NCBI GenBank assembly: GCA_002803225.1
Contig: NXFV01000391.1
Span: forward strand, 1 to 64,000
DNA: 64,000 nucleotides
Direction of reading: 5' to 3'
Origin: Gamarada debralockiae
Taxonomy: Eukaryota; Ascomycota; Leotiomycetes; Helotiales; Hyphodiscaceae
Made by a program: the position numbers and the translations under genes. Shown in pieces: positions 1 through 10,456 of this stretch (the first letter of the stretch is position 1; each line of letters begins with the position of its first letter). Below the pieces are notes generated by a model that saw nothing but the letters and a program-made list of their open reading frames with translations, made no database searches and had not been told where the DNA came from.

Positions 1-382
1 ACATAGAAACACCGGGCGGGCAAATCAATCGCAAGCAGGAATCACTACTCAATACAAATTGAAAAGTCAAATGGTCACATGCCGACGAAGGGGTTGAATG
101 TCAAAGCGTAACGACATGTATTGCTAAGGCGCATACAATAAGGTCTTAAATATATACAAGAAGGTCTAACAGGATCGATGATACCCAATCCAATCTGTGC
201 TCCAGGCAACCTCATTTCATCATCATAGGATTTTGTTTTCCAGATATTTGACGCCAATTTCTCGCTCCTCCCTTTCCATGCTATGTAACCTAGCCAAATG
301 AAACTCGTAGACAAATCGACTCGCGATTGTCGTGTGCTGAGAGATCCACTCTACAAAGCATGAAAGACGGTATGATAGGGAC
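1..382. other. Flank downstream of the DPBB gene
   Basis: I see no supportable gene here. The stretch is the 3' flank of the minus-strand DPBB gene; the open frames in it are short and have no recognisable composition. Confidence 0.5.
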
Positions 383-1234
383 TTAGTTGAACCACCACTC
401 GGCTGTGGTGCGACCGACCGAGAGGTCGTCAAGATCGAGGAACGCTGCGTTGGACAGGTCAATGGCGTAGCCGGTGCAGCCCATGCACTTGTCGACGACG
501 GTTGCGGTGGTTGTCTTTCCGGTGGCGGTACACTTGATTGTGATGGTCTTGCCGCAGTATGGGTTTCCGTTTGACTGGGTGCCCATTAGCTGCCAGGGGA
601 GCGCAACAACCTTCTCGGAGTCTCCATCGCTGGTCGATCCGCATGCACCCAAGCCAGCAGTGTAGTAGGTAATATCACCCGTGCAAGGGCTGCCAGAGTT
701 GCACTCGCCGCTTGATGAACTAGAGGATGAAGACGAGGCAGTTGTAGCTGCTGGAGCCACAGATGTGGTTGCAGCGGTGGTTGTTTCTGGGACGTAGACT
801 GGGGCCGCGGAGCTTGAGCTCTCGACCGGAGCGGCGTAGGTTGGTGCGGCTTTTGACGATGAGGGTGCGGGAGCAACGTATGTGGAAGACGGAGTAGGTG
901 CGACATAAACGGATGAGGTACTTGAGGTGGAGGGTGTGGGTGCGACATACGCCGGAGAAGACGAGGCTTGTTGTCCTTGGAAGAATTGAGCTGGAACCTC
1001 AGCGGTCGAGGAAGACGAAGACGAAGACGCTTCTGCTTTAGTCGAAGTGGTGGGAGGGACAAAGCCTGATGAAACCCAGATTGTGGTGGTTACTCCAACA
1101 GTTTCAGTGACATAGTCCCAATCGGTGACCCAAACAACATCTTGTCGCTTGTGGTGGAGTTGTTGATGGCGGTGGGGTTGTGCGACGGCGGCAACCGCGA
1201 AGAGAGAGCCGAGTGCGAAAGTTGTTGACTTCAT
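383..1234 (-). CDS. Secreted RlpA-like double-psi beta-barrel (DPBB) protein
   Basis: Single-exon gene of 283 residues. The N-terminus (MKSTTFALGSLFAVAAVAQ) is a clear signal peptide, which is why I start at the ATG at 1234 rather than at an in-frame TTG further upstream. A short basic stretch with a KR pair around residues 28-31 could be a Kex2 site. Residues about 60-175 are a Ser/Thr/Ala/Pro-rich linker, probably O-glycosylated, with repeated YVAP units. The last 100 or so residues form the DPBB domain: paired cysteines (ECNSGSPC, ACGS, PYCGK, IKC, DKCMGC), then the buried IDLS motif, ending in WWFN. This matches fungal RlpA-like/expansin-like and plant barwin-related proteins, which bind or loosen cell-wall polymers. 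A role at the fungal wall or in the apoplast is inferred. No enzymatic activity can be claimed. Confidence 0.85.
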   Translation of the reverse strand: MKSTTFALGSLFAVAAVAQPHRHQQLHHKRQDVVWVTDWDYVTETVGVTTTIWVSSGFVPPTTSTKAEASSSSSSSTAEVPAQFFQGQQASSSPAYVAPTPSTSSTSSVYVAPTPSSTYVAPAPSSSKAAPTYAAPVESSSSAAPVYVPETTTAATTSVAPAATTASSSSSSSSSGECNSGSPCTGDITYYTAGLGACGSTSDGDSEKVVALPWQLMGTQSNGNPYCGKTITIKCTATGKTTTATVVDKCMGCTGYAIDLSNAAFLDLDDLSVGRTTAEWWFN

Positions 1235-3939
1235 GATGTTCGTGTTTGAATGATTTATCGACCGTGATATGATGTGAGATACAGTATTCAAGACTCTGGT
1301 CTGATTCTCTAAGAGTGAAAATTCGTTGAATTGACTGGCAATGTTGGCAATGGGCTGGTCGTTGAAATGAAGGTGATGAGAAGCGATATCTCAAGGTGGT
1401 TTGTCTATTGGAATGAATGTATTTTTAGCTGCAGAACCGTCGAGGCTGTGAGAGTGTTGAAGAATGAAAAGAGAGGAAGGGAGGAATGCCGTCGTCAAGA
1501 AGAGAGCAAAGAATTGAGCGTGGTGGTGCTACGGTAGTTCAACGCCAACACGAGGAGCGGGCCCAGCGCGGCCCTGGCTGTTGAGCAGATCCGCCCACCC
1601 CTGACTTTCCAATTTTGGGTCTAGTTCAGGTACCGTATTGCTCCACCAAACATTGTTCTGACCTATCACATGGCTCGGTCTCCTGACAACCGTCTTGAAT
1701 GGTGCCAGCTGTGGTGCGCAGCTGCAAACCAAAAAAAAAACTCTGCGAAAAATCCTTCAGGGGGTAAACTTATGTCAACAGCCTGATTCTATCTATTTAC
1801 ACCCCGAAGCACCTGCCGTGAATTGCTTCCCTAAAGTCCGCTGATTCCGCAGTGCAACCCCAACAACTGTTGTGTTCCTGACAGCAATTTGCTGCTCTCA
1901 ATTTGGGCATGAAGATCGTAACATTGAGATGAACAGTTTGGGGATTTGGCTTTTACTCCGCCACGACAAGCTCCCATTTCCAACCAGGTTTCCTAGCCTT
2001 GTTTCAAAGTCCTCCACGCCCCAGAAACATCGGCCAAATCGCAGGGAAGATTTTCTCGTGATGGGACTCGTCACATGTGTTCAGGTTCGCCAGCGAGGGG
2101 ACATCCGCTATTCGCTGGAATTTAGCCCCGGTTCCTGGTGGCTATAACTCCTGAACTATGGGAGGTTTTGGAGTCTGGACTCGCACCAAATCGTCGATGC
2201 ACTTCACCGCACGTCTTGTGTTGGTGTTGTACTGCAGAAAATGGGGTGTAGATGTCAGTCTCATTGAGTTCAAAGATCACTTCGACAAGAGGTAGTTTTC
2301 GTCAGCTTTACTCGGACGCGAATTCCGACAACAAGGCCCCGGCTCGGTTTTGCTGGGAGCACGGTGTGTATCACGTTTCTGGGTGCACATTTATCACACC
2401 AAAGCTAAAGCAAGTTTCTCGCTGGAACATGTCTTTCATTATTCGTCACGCGTCTTTAACCGTTCATATTTCTTAAGGAGTTGCTATTACACATCAAACC
2501 AATCACTCATTGGTAATTGAGAAGCCAGCGCGTTTGTGTTCCTTCATCCCGCATGTTTACTCGTTTTACCTTCCCCTGCTTGTGCTCTCCCACCATCAAA
2601 GTCGAGGATACGAGATAATGACTAGACAAGACTAGATCGAAGGTCTCGATTGAGTGTCACATCTATCCCCACCTATTTTTCAAATTGACTCCGCTGTATG
2701 AACTGGATGGTCTTGATAGACGTCCCGTTTTTCGCGTAACCCACGTCTATCATGAATCTCGAACCTGCCATCTCGCAGTTTCATGTCAAGCTGTGGAAAT
2801 TTCAATTTGTGAACTTGTTTTAAGCAAGGATGGGAATGGGTCGGCCATGTTTCTCAGCGGAGGCAGAAAGGAGAAGCGGCTGAGGCGTTGCGAGGAAGTC
2901 CTCGAGTCGACGAGTCCTTCAACATAACAACTACCGCCAAATCGGCTTTCAACGTTTCCCTTCTATACAATGAAATCACAGACAAATGACTTACTCTATG
3001 TTTATGGCGCCAAAGGTTCCGAGTACAGTCTCACTTAAATCCAGATGTGCAACGACACCGGTGAGTCTCGTCTTCGTCTCGAGAGGTGTGTGGAGGGAAT
3101 GGAATCGCAGCGTAGGAATCATTTGTCAGATTGAGTCTCTCCTTATACCATCTCTTGAACTCTAAGAAGGCATCGAATAGGAACTAGCTTAAAGTTCGAT
3201 CAGCAACGAAAGGGTAAAGTGTCTGGAAGGATTGTTGGAAGAGAGCGATGCTCAAGGTATTGAAGAACCACTCTCGGAGATTGAGCGTTTCTTTTCGTCT
3301 CTCCTGAAAGAGACTCCTACCAGAATCTCGTTTGAAGCCCGATCTGTAATGAAATCTGGAAGTGCAGAGTGGTTGGTGCTATCTGAATATAATTGACTAA
3401 TAATTGTTTGCAATAGACTGTAAAAGCTTGAAAGGGATGAGTAGTACGGTCTTTGTGGTGGAAATGACGAGAAAGGCCAAGAAGCTGGAATCATTGAGCT
3501 GCTGTAGAGGAAAATTTGGTTGAGCATGATGGGTCAGCTCTCTAGGACGGAAATATATATTAAGCTCAAGTGATAGAAACATTCTGATCAGCTTTCGGCA
3601 GAGCACTTTTGTTCCACTGCTACCTCCCCGTCAAATGTAGGGTTTTTCTCAGCGTCCAAGACGCTTCAAGAACCCTAAGACCCGACTAATGGATTCTTTG
3701 AGAGATATCTTGTCGCATAAACATCAATTCTCCCTTTCTCCGATAGAATTTCCCATCGACGCAGATGTAGCGCGAATGAAGGGCCGCTTAGCAACCTATC
3801 TCACCAGATACTGTAACCCTTCAGACATAACTTGCAGCTGCATTTTGAGATCTACACTGGCACAAAATAAGTATAACTAAGAAACAGTCCTTCGTATTTG
3901 ATACACCCTAACCCTTGTTGATACATTGATATATTCCCT
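1235..3939. other. 2.7 kb intergenic stretch
   Basis: I find no coherent coding frame, no domain and no plausible splice-joined protein. There is an A-rich tract near 1730. All ORFs are short and of random composition. It probably holds the 5' flank of the DPBB gene and the 3' flank of the glutaredoxin gene. Confidence 0.45.
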
Positions 3940-4544
3940 TCAAGGCTTCGGCGCCTCTCCCTCAGCAGGAACCAAAACCTTCTTTTCCTCCAACATCTTA
4001 GCCAACTCCCCATTCTGATGCATCGCTACGATAATATCGCATCCACCAACAAACTCCTTATCAACATAGAGCTGCGGTATCGTAGGCCATTCCGAGTATT
4101 CCTTGATCCCTATTCTCCACAAATCAGCCTCCATTCTTCCATCCAACCTCTCCTCCCCAACATAACCATAAAACGTGAACGTACCTTGTCTTAAAGCCTC
4201 ATCCTCCAACACATTAAACGCTGTAAACTTCGCCGGATCCACGCCCTGCAGCCCCAAAATCTGAATACTAGCTCTCGAAAACCCACATTGCGGCGTCTCT
4301 GGCGTGCCCTTCATGAACAGTACCACCGGCGCTGACCCAACCGCCTTATCAATGGCCTGTCTTGTCTCTGCGGAGAGGAAGCGTGCGGCTATAGGCGTGA
4401 TTCGGGGGTGAGAGAATTTGGAGGCGAATGTTGGTGCTGGGCGAGCAGCTTGTCGGAACGCCTGCAAGATACCGGTTTTAGCTTGATTTTGTGAATGGAG
4501 GGTCTGTTTGTACATACCGACGATAAGAGTGGCCTTGTCAACAT
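3940..4544 (-). CDS. GRX5: Mitochondrial monothiol glutaredoxin (Grx5 type)
   Basis: Three exons: 4518-4544, 4185-4461 and 3940-4109, giving 157 residues. Monothiol glutaredoxins of the Grx5 class bind a 2Fe-2S cluster with glutathione and hand it on in mitochondrial Fe-S assembly. The CGFS active-site motif is at residues 68-71 after KGTPETPQ, followed by the family signature [20 protein letters not shown] with the conserved TIPQ cis-proline loop. The N-terminus (MLTRPLLSS, then [10 protein letters not shown]) is basic and hydroxylated, as for a mitochondrial presequence. The first coding exon holds only nine codons; its GTATGT donor at 4517 and TTGCAG acceptor at 4462 join in frame. The second intron (4110-4184, 75 nt) is a multiple of three without a stop, so an unspliced reading inserts 25 residues just before GIKEYSEWP, where relatives have none. 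It is divergent from the flavoprotein gene starting at 4806. Confidence 0.93.
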
Positions 4545-4805
4545 CTTGGTTGGTTTGTGGTCAACTGGATATGAAGACGGGAAAGAGCTTGGATGGCGAG
4601 CTCGATGATGTCGAGATTTTGAATTGAGAGGCTGACCAATCGGCTGTTTATTAATCGACAGCCTTGTCACCACAGTCATCAGATAACAGTCTTTCAGCAG
4701 CTTTCAACAATATTTATAAAGTGTCTGTCTTCCCTCGAAGATGGCCTTTTCAACTTGTCTAGACCCTTAACTCTTTGCGTATTGGTTTAATAGAAGAGCT
4801 CCAAA
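4545..4805. promoter_or_regulatory. Shared promoter between GRX5 and the PPCDC-like gene
   Basis: A 261 bp spacer separates the divergent start codons at 4544 (minus) and 4806 (plus), so both promoters must lie in it. A TATA-like AT-rich block (ATATTTATAAA) lies near 4710. No specific factor site stands out. Confidence 0.5.
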
Positions 4806-5540
4806 ATGTCCTCCAGCAACCACACAACCCCACTCTCCACCCCCTTCACAGCATCCGCCCACAATGATGGCAAGAAACATCTCCTCCTTGCAGCCTCCGG
4901 CTCCGTAGCTTCGATCAAGATACCAAACATAGTACAATCCCTCTCTTCCCACCCCAACCTCTCCATCATCCTCATCTTCACCCAATCCGCCACACAATTC
5001 CTCGCCGGCCAAAGCGCCGAACAGCCTCAACTCAACTCTCTCCTCTCCATCCCCAACGTCGACGGCATACTCCTCGACGAAGAAGAATGGGTGCATCCCT
5101 GGAAACGCGGTTCCGGGGTCCTCCACATTGAGTTGAGGCGGTGGGCGGATATTTTGGTTATTGCTCCGTTGAGTGCGAATACGATGGCGAAGGTGGTTGG
5201 TGGTTTCAGCGATAATTTGTTGACGAGTGTGGTGAGGGCTTGGGATACGACGGGGGATATTGAAGCTGTGCAGCAACCAAATGGGCAAGTAATAAAGAAG
5301 AGGAAAAGGATTCTGGTTGCCCCGTCGATGAATACTGCTATGTGGAGACATCCGATTTCGAAATCTCAGATTCGGATGCTTGAGGAGGAGTGGGGGGCTG
5401 ATGGGGAGGGGGAGGGATGGTTTGAGGTTTTAAGACCGATGGAGAAGGAGTTGGCGTGTGGGGACGTCGGGGATGGGGCTATGAAGGATTGGAGGGAGAT
5501 TGTGGGGGCTATTGAAGAGAGGCTGGAGCTTACACAGTGA
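4806..5540 (+). CDS. Phosphopantothenoylcysteine decarboxylase / Hal3-like flavoprotein
   Basis: Intronless, 244 residues. The family is the FMN-binding HFCD flavoprotein fold; PPC decarboxylase makes 4'-phosphopantetheine in coenzyme A synthesis. In yeasts Hal3/Vhs3/Cab3 relatives form a heterotrimeric enzyme and Hal3/Vhs3 also inhibit Ppz1 phosphatase. Visible signatures are the N-terminal nucleotide-binding strand (KHLLLAASGSVASIKIPN), the APLSANTMAKVVGG..DNLLT loop, the substrate-clamp motif PSMNTAMW, and ELACGDVGDGAM near the C-terminus with the Cys expected of the decarboxylase. Having the Asn (PSMNT) and the C-terminal Cys in one short protein suggests a self-sufficient enzyme rather than a split Hal3/Vhs3 set, an inference. 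There is no long acidic tail as in yeast Hal3. Confidence 0.88.
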   Translation: MSSSNHTTPLSTPFTASAHNDGKKHLLLAASGSVASIKIPNIVQSLSSHPNLSIILIFTQSATQFLAGQSAEQPQLNSLLSIPNVDGILLDEEEWVHPWKRGSGVLHIELRRWADILVIAPLSANTMAKVVGGFSDNLLTSVVRAWDTTGDIEAVQQPNGQVIKKRKRILVAPSMNTAMWRHPISKSQIRMLEEEWGADGEGEGWFEVLRPMEKELACGDVGDGAMKDWREIVGAIEERLELTQ

Positions 5541-6231
5541 AGGGAACATATTTCAGTACTTGGGAGGATGAATGCTGGAGCCAAGAAGGCGTTGGTGTAG
5601 GCTGGTGGCGTTTGAAGGTTGGTATGGCATTATCCTTTCAGCATTTCCCCGGATAGCCCAAGGAGGCTATCCTGTGGGTTCCAATCACCAGGAAGGGCTC
5701 AAGATCTAGTTGATGACATCAACGAGGACTGTTGCTACTCTTGTGATATACTATGAGGCATGCCTTCACGACAATTTTGACTCTGTCGTACAAAGAGCAC
5801 GACAGAGATGCACTGTTTCCCTAGGGAGATATCTTAACATCCTGTACTCAGTAATCTCAGTGCAATTCTCTTGTCTTCGATGCTCATTGGCAGCGAAATT
5901 AGAAATTCGCGGGGTGAACCAGCCAAAGGGTCCTGTCACCGCGCCCCGACATAAAAATCCTATTCGGTATTCTTGAGGAGTTTCAGTATTCAAAGATCAC
6001 AACGAATCCAGCCATTTGATTGTACCTGCAAGACTTTGTGTGATAGTTGTACGCGTGGGCGTTGGAGCCGGCGTCTTGCGCTTTTGAGTTCTGCAGCCCC
6101 TCCGCGTCTCTCCTTTCTTCGTTTCGCAACCACCAACATCACAGCGCAGTTTCCTAGCTACACAACTACGCCATCAGTAATGCCATTGTCTACCTCGATA
6201 TTCCCTCTCAAGTAACATCTCCACGGTCAAG
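5541..6231. other. Intergenic region and leader of the coiled-coil gene
   Basis: No gene is supported. From about 6090 the sequence becomes rich in pyrimidines and CAC/ATC words, typical of a fungal 5' leader preceding the ATG at 6232. Confidence 0.45.
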
Positions 6232-7190
6232 ATGGCGCACGAACCTATTCGAGGCCACAGGCACAAGCACGAGGCTACTGCCCCTCCAGCTCAACGAAAG
6301 TCCTCCAAATCCTCCAAGTCTCACAGACATAGCAGCAACACTGCCTCCCAGCATCCGGCGAAACAACCTGGAGCAACTCACAAACTCTCAAAGTCCAAAA
6401 AACCCGTCTCCATCGCCGGCGTTTTCAAGCAATCCAAGGATGATAGCAAGAAGCACGGCAAGCGCAAGGAGCGCACTCCAACGTCTGAACCTGACTTGAA
6501 GGCTGAACTTCGAGGTACGATCTTCATATTCTCGATGGTTGTTATTGCTAAAATGATTTCCAGAGGGTATTGAAGAGGCTCGTGTCGCCATAGACACCAA
6601 GCTATACACCTCCTTCAACGCGGTCCACGATGAGTTTCTCCACAAGCTCGCAGCTTCTCGATCGCGAGACGTCGCGTTCTTCGAGTCCGTCTCTGCAACC
6701 GCCCACATGCTGAGCGCACCCCTGGGCGAAGAACAAATCGAAACAACCTTCACTCGAGAGGGAAAACGCGTGACGGAGATCGTGGAGATAGGCAAGCGGA
6801 TCGCGCAGTTCAAGAAGAGCGTTGAGAAAGATGAGGGAAAGTTGAAGGATTACTGGAAGCAATGGGAGGATTTGCAGGGCGATTTCATTGAGCTTGGTGT
6901 TGAGATTTTCGGTCCAGAGGTCTTTGGTGGCGCCGCGGCGGAGGCGAGAGATAAAGGGTTCAAGAAGGAGATGGAGTTGCTTGATGTGGAGCATGATGCT
7001 AGGGTCCAGGAGTTGACTGGCGAGCTGGAGGATATTGGAGAGGAGATCTTGCAAAAGATGAAGGAGTCGGAGAAGGTATGTGTCGTTGATGAGAGCTTTG
7101 TAGATGTGCTAATTTGTCGTCACGTAGGAACTGGATGCCAGCGCCAGGAGACAACAGGCGAAGCTACTTCAAGCACTTATTTCAGATTGA
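6232..7190 (+). CDS. Conserved coiled-coil protein of unknown function
   Basis: Three exons: 6232-6514, 6564-7075 and 7128-7190, giving 285 residues. Both introns are short (49 and 52 nt) with clean GT-AG ends and keep the frame; the second has a GCTAAT branch site. Residues 1-90 are basic and low in complexity (His/Lys/Ser runs such as KSSKSSKSHRHSS). From about residue 95 to the end the protein is helical and charged (EEARVAIDTKLYTSF, then REGKRVTEIVEIGKRIAQFKKSVEKDE, then ELEDIGEEILQKMKESEK), consistent with a long coiled coil. I recognise no named family; a scaffold role would be a guess. The last codons overlap the end of the convergent gene at 7177. Confidence 0.72.
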
Positions 7191-8463
7191 AGTTAATTTG
7201 CAAGAAGAAACGGCTAAACCATCCCTCGCTGAACACCAACTCTATAGATTGAGACAGCTCAGATGGCGGCTCTAAGGGTTTGTATCCCGGCAGCATCTGC
7301 TTTGCTCTCGGAATAATGCTGCGTTCCCAGAAATATTCACACTCGGCCAAAGCCTCTTCGTCCCATGTACATTCGGATGGGTACGCAGGCGGCAGAACGA
7401 ACTCGAGCAATGTTTCCCTAATATTCTCAATATGAGCTCCCTGATGTTGATACTGAGAACCTGGTTCTTGTCCTTTAACCTCCATCTGAAGCTTTTGAAC
7501 CTCCGCTTCAGCCTTTATTCTATGCTTCACCTTCCACGCCTCCGCTCGCCTTGTTATCCAAGACGCTCTCTTTGGAGGGCGCTTTCCAAATGATTGAGAG
7601 AAATATTCCCGGGTTGATGGTGGGTGCTGAGATTCTGAGACCGAGGCAGGATTGGGTGTATATAGACCAGTGGGACTAGCCTGGGGAGTTTCCACCTTCG
7701 TATACGAGATCTCAGAGAGAGACCTCGCAATAGTTGCCGGAATGAATGAAGCTGCAGTAGGATTAAAAATCGGCTTAGTTGCAGCCTCAGGATCCTGAAT
7801 CAAACTCTGAGGAGGAAGAGAAGCGTCGCTAGGACCAGGGACCAATGGCTGAGAAGTCCGGCCATGCTCAACGGGCTTTTCGCTTTCCCTGGGGGAAGGG
7901 GTTTCCGGAGGGGTGGGAGGCTTAAGACCCCCATAGGCACGAGCCTCAAGAGCCTTCGCAGAATTATTAGAGTGAAGATCATGGCTACTGGAATTTGGCG
8001 TCATAGGCTGAGAAGTTGTGATACGTTCGATTGTATTCTCCTTCTCCATCACACCCGCACATTTCTTTTCAACAGCGCCGACATCCAATGCTCCGGGTTC
8101 TCCAAGGACTGTGATACAATCATTGAGTTTTGTTAGTGGTGAAGTGGTCGTGATATTCTTCAAAGTCGTTTCGTCGTCCGTCATGTTGAGTTTCGTTGTA
8201 AGCTGTCGAGAATTGGAAGAGGTATCGCCAGGAGTCACCGAAGGTAGTGTGGGGCGCCTATAACGGGTGTCACGGCCAACAATCTGGGCGGGTCGTGGTA
8301 AAATTGCAACGGACGAAAGAGACAAGAAAGGGCGTATTGGTGTGAGTGATGCAAATGCAAAGCGCATACCGTCGTTGTCGACATTTCCATTGCTCTTGAA
8401 GGTATAGGTTGAGGCTGTCGTGTTTTCCATATCTGTCGCGGACATCAAAGTATTTATTATCAC
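7177..8463 (-). CDS. Hypothetical low-complexity protein with a helical C-terminal part
   Basis: A single open frame of 428 codons. The first half is Ser/Thr/Pro-rich with PPTPPETPSPRES-like stretches and looks disordered. From about residue 300 it becomes ordered-looking: RPPKRASWITRRAEAWKVKHRIKAEAEVQKL is a basic helix, followed by WDEEALAECEYFWERSIIPRAKQMLPGYKPL. I know no family for it. The true start could be the first or any of several early ATGs (for example 8445); an upstream exon cannot be excluded. Its stop codon lies inside the last exon of the convergent coiled-coil gene, a 14 bp coding overlap. Confidence 0.55.
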   Translation of the reverse strand: MIINTLMSATDMENTTASTYTFKSNGNVDNDGMRFAFASLTPIRPFLSLSSVAILPRPAQIVGRDTRYRRPTLPSVTPGDTSSNSRQLTTKLNMTDDETTLKNITTTSPLTKLNDCITVLGEPGALDVGAVEKKCAGVMEKENTIERITTSQPMTPNSSSHDLHSNNSAKALEARAYGGLKPPTPPETPSPRESEKPVEHGRTSQPLVPGPSDASLPPQSLIQDPEAATKPIFNPTAASFIPATIARSLSEISYTKVETPQASPTGLYTPNPASVSESQHPPSTREYFSQSFGKRPPKRASWITRRAEAWKVKHRIKAEAEVQKLQMEVKGQEPGSQYQHQGAHIENIRETLLEFVLPPAYPSECTWDEEALAECEYFWERSIIPRAKQMLPGYKPLEPPSELSQSIELVFSEGWFSRFFLQINFNLK

Positions 8464-8901
8464 AGATGCCTGGATTGAATGTTGTGGAGTTAGAGAAGTA
8501 AAATTAATGATAGTGATGTAGGAAATATTTCTAGAACTCTTATCGAGTTCCGGACTGAAGAATCCATTTTGGTCGTTTGGTGATGAACTGGGGAAGGCTG
8601 GCTGCAGCGATAAAAATTGGGAGTCATCGAATTTGTATGCACCCTAACACGCTGCCCTCTCATAAAGTTTGGAACCTATTAGTATAAAAATCCTACTAAA
8701 CGTAGTTGGTGAGGATTGTGAGAGTATCAAAGGGTACAATGACGTAACAAAACAGTCAGAGTATTGTAACGCTAGTTCAAAAACAGAAAAAACACGAAAA
8801 GGTGGTAACAAGACTCTAAATTTTAATAGCGTGTATTAAACCCTCAAATCCCATTACACCAGAACTCCGCGCAATTCTTTTGACCATGACAGACCTATTA
8901 C
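8464..8901. other. Intergenic, AT-rich
   Basis: This lies between the start of the low-complexity gene and the 3' end of the branched-chain aminotransferase gene, both on the minus strand. I see nothing else in it. Confidence 0.45.
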
Positions 8902-10456
8902 CTAGTCTTCCTTCTCTTCGACCACAACTCCCCAGGGGTGTTCTGCAAGCCGTTGAAATTAGCTTTGGTCACCAAGAAAGACCGCAAAGTGCGAACAAGA
9001 GTTGTGTGACTTCTCAAACTCGTGAGTCATACTCTTCGAATGAGGAAGATGATCCAGATTCCGCTAGGACTTCGACCTAATAAGTGCTTGTACATACCTT
9101 CTTTGCCATACATGATGTTCACCAACCAGCTCTTGATAAGAGCGGCATACTCGCCACTGTCACCGCGGGCCATCGGGATCTCCAAATCTTGGTCCTTGTA
9201 GCTGATCACTGAAACCGGGCAAACAAAGTACTGATAATTTGGTCAGTGCGATTTCGGGGGGTATGTCTGAGTGCACTTACAGCAGTACCGGCAGCGAAGG
9301 CCTCCACAATTCGATCTTCTTCAACAGCATCTACGATATCCTCCATAGTGAATTGGCGTTCTACGATCTCGATAGGTTCAAGTCCACTTTTCGACGTTGC
9401 GGTCAGTCTCTCACGTGACAGTTGCAGAATGCTCCGTCTCGTGACGCCGTCCAAAATGATCTTGTCTCCCAAGGGAGCAGTGACCAACTGAAGCTTTCCG
9501 GTATCCTTTGCTCTCCAAATAACAAAGAAATTGCTGGCCCCGGCTTCGGTGACTGTGCCGTTAAGCAGCCAGAGAACCTGATCGTATCCACGAGCACGTG
9601 CTTCGCCATTAGCCATAAGACTGGGACCATAGTTTGCTCCAACCTTTGCATATCCAAATCCTCCAGGCCAAGCACGGACACCGTTCTGAGAGGCCAGAAG
9701 CTTCATGCCTTTTGGGGAGCCCAATGAGGGCATCTGTTCACAAGTCAGCGAAATTACTTCGACACAGGGTCATCATGAATTAATATGGAACTTACAAAAG
9801 TTGCAATAACAAACAGCGTCGCTTCTTTAGGAGTGGCTACACCCAGAGCTGGGGCAGATCCGATCATAGTGGGTCTCAGGTACAAGAAGGTTCCGGGGCG
9901 GGGGAGCCATCTGGTTGAAAGTCAGCCCATGTAGTTAGAGTTGTAGAGTAACGGCAGCAACTTACTTCGGTCCGTCAACGGCAATCATGGCAATGATAAG
10001 CTTCTCCAGTTCCTTGGGGTCGAAAGGCGGTAACGCAATTCGAGTAGCGGAGATGAGCATGCGGTTGCAGTTACAATCCGGTCGGAATAGTCTGAGCTTT
10101 CCATCGTATCCACGGTACATCTTCATTCCCTCGAAGCACTCAGTGGCGTAGTGCAACACTGATGCAGTTGGGGCAAGAGATAGATTTCCGTAAGGTTTCA
10201 GCTCAGGAGCTTCCCACCCAGTCGAAGATTTCCACACAGCAGTGATCATGTGATCGGTACATTGAGAGGAGGTGGCGATAATTGGATCGTTTGGTTCTGG
10301 CACCGTCATTGGTGTCCTAGTTCTGGTAAATTTGAGCTTGGAAGCATCCAATGGCTTGAGGCCGGTCTGATTGATCTTCTGGGAAACGGCAGCAGCAGTG
10401 AGTTCGGCTGTCTTGACTCCCTCGGGAGGGGTCATCGAAACAGCTGATGGTGCCAT
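8902..10456 (-). CDS. BAT1/BAT2-like: Branched-chain amino acid aminotransferase
   Basis: Five exons: 9966-10456, 9796-9910, 9281-9733, 9098-9230 and 8902-8942, joining in frame to 410 residues. The enzyme is a fold-type IV PLP transaminase that moves the amino group between glutamate and Leu/Ile/Val, the last step of their synthesis and first of their breakdown. Signatures: LHYATECFEGMKMYRGYDGKLRLFRPD, the PLP lysine in GYAKVGANYGPSLMANGEA (Lys about 232), and GTVTEAGASNFFVIW. The final exon of 41 nt gives EHPWGVVVEEKED, the expected family ending. The N-terminus (MAPSAVSMTPPEG) is not a convincing mitochondrial presequence, so a cytosolic form is likely; fungi usually carry several paralogues. 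The last intron (155 nt) is longer than the others. Confidence 0.93.

Noticed and set aside
9023..9029. Second TGAGTCA inside the aminotransferase gene
   Set aside because: It lies in the last intron, not in a promoter; treated as a chance match.
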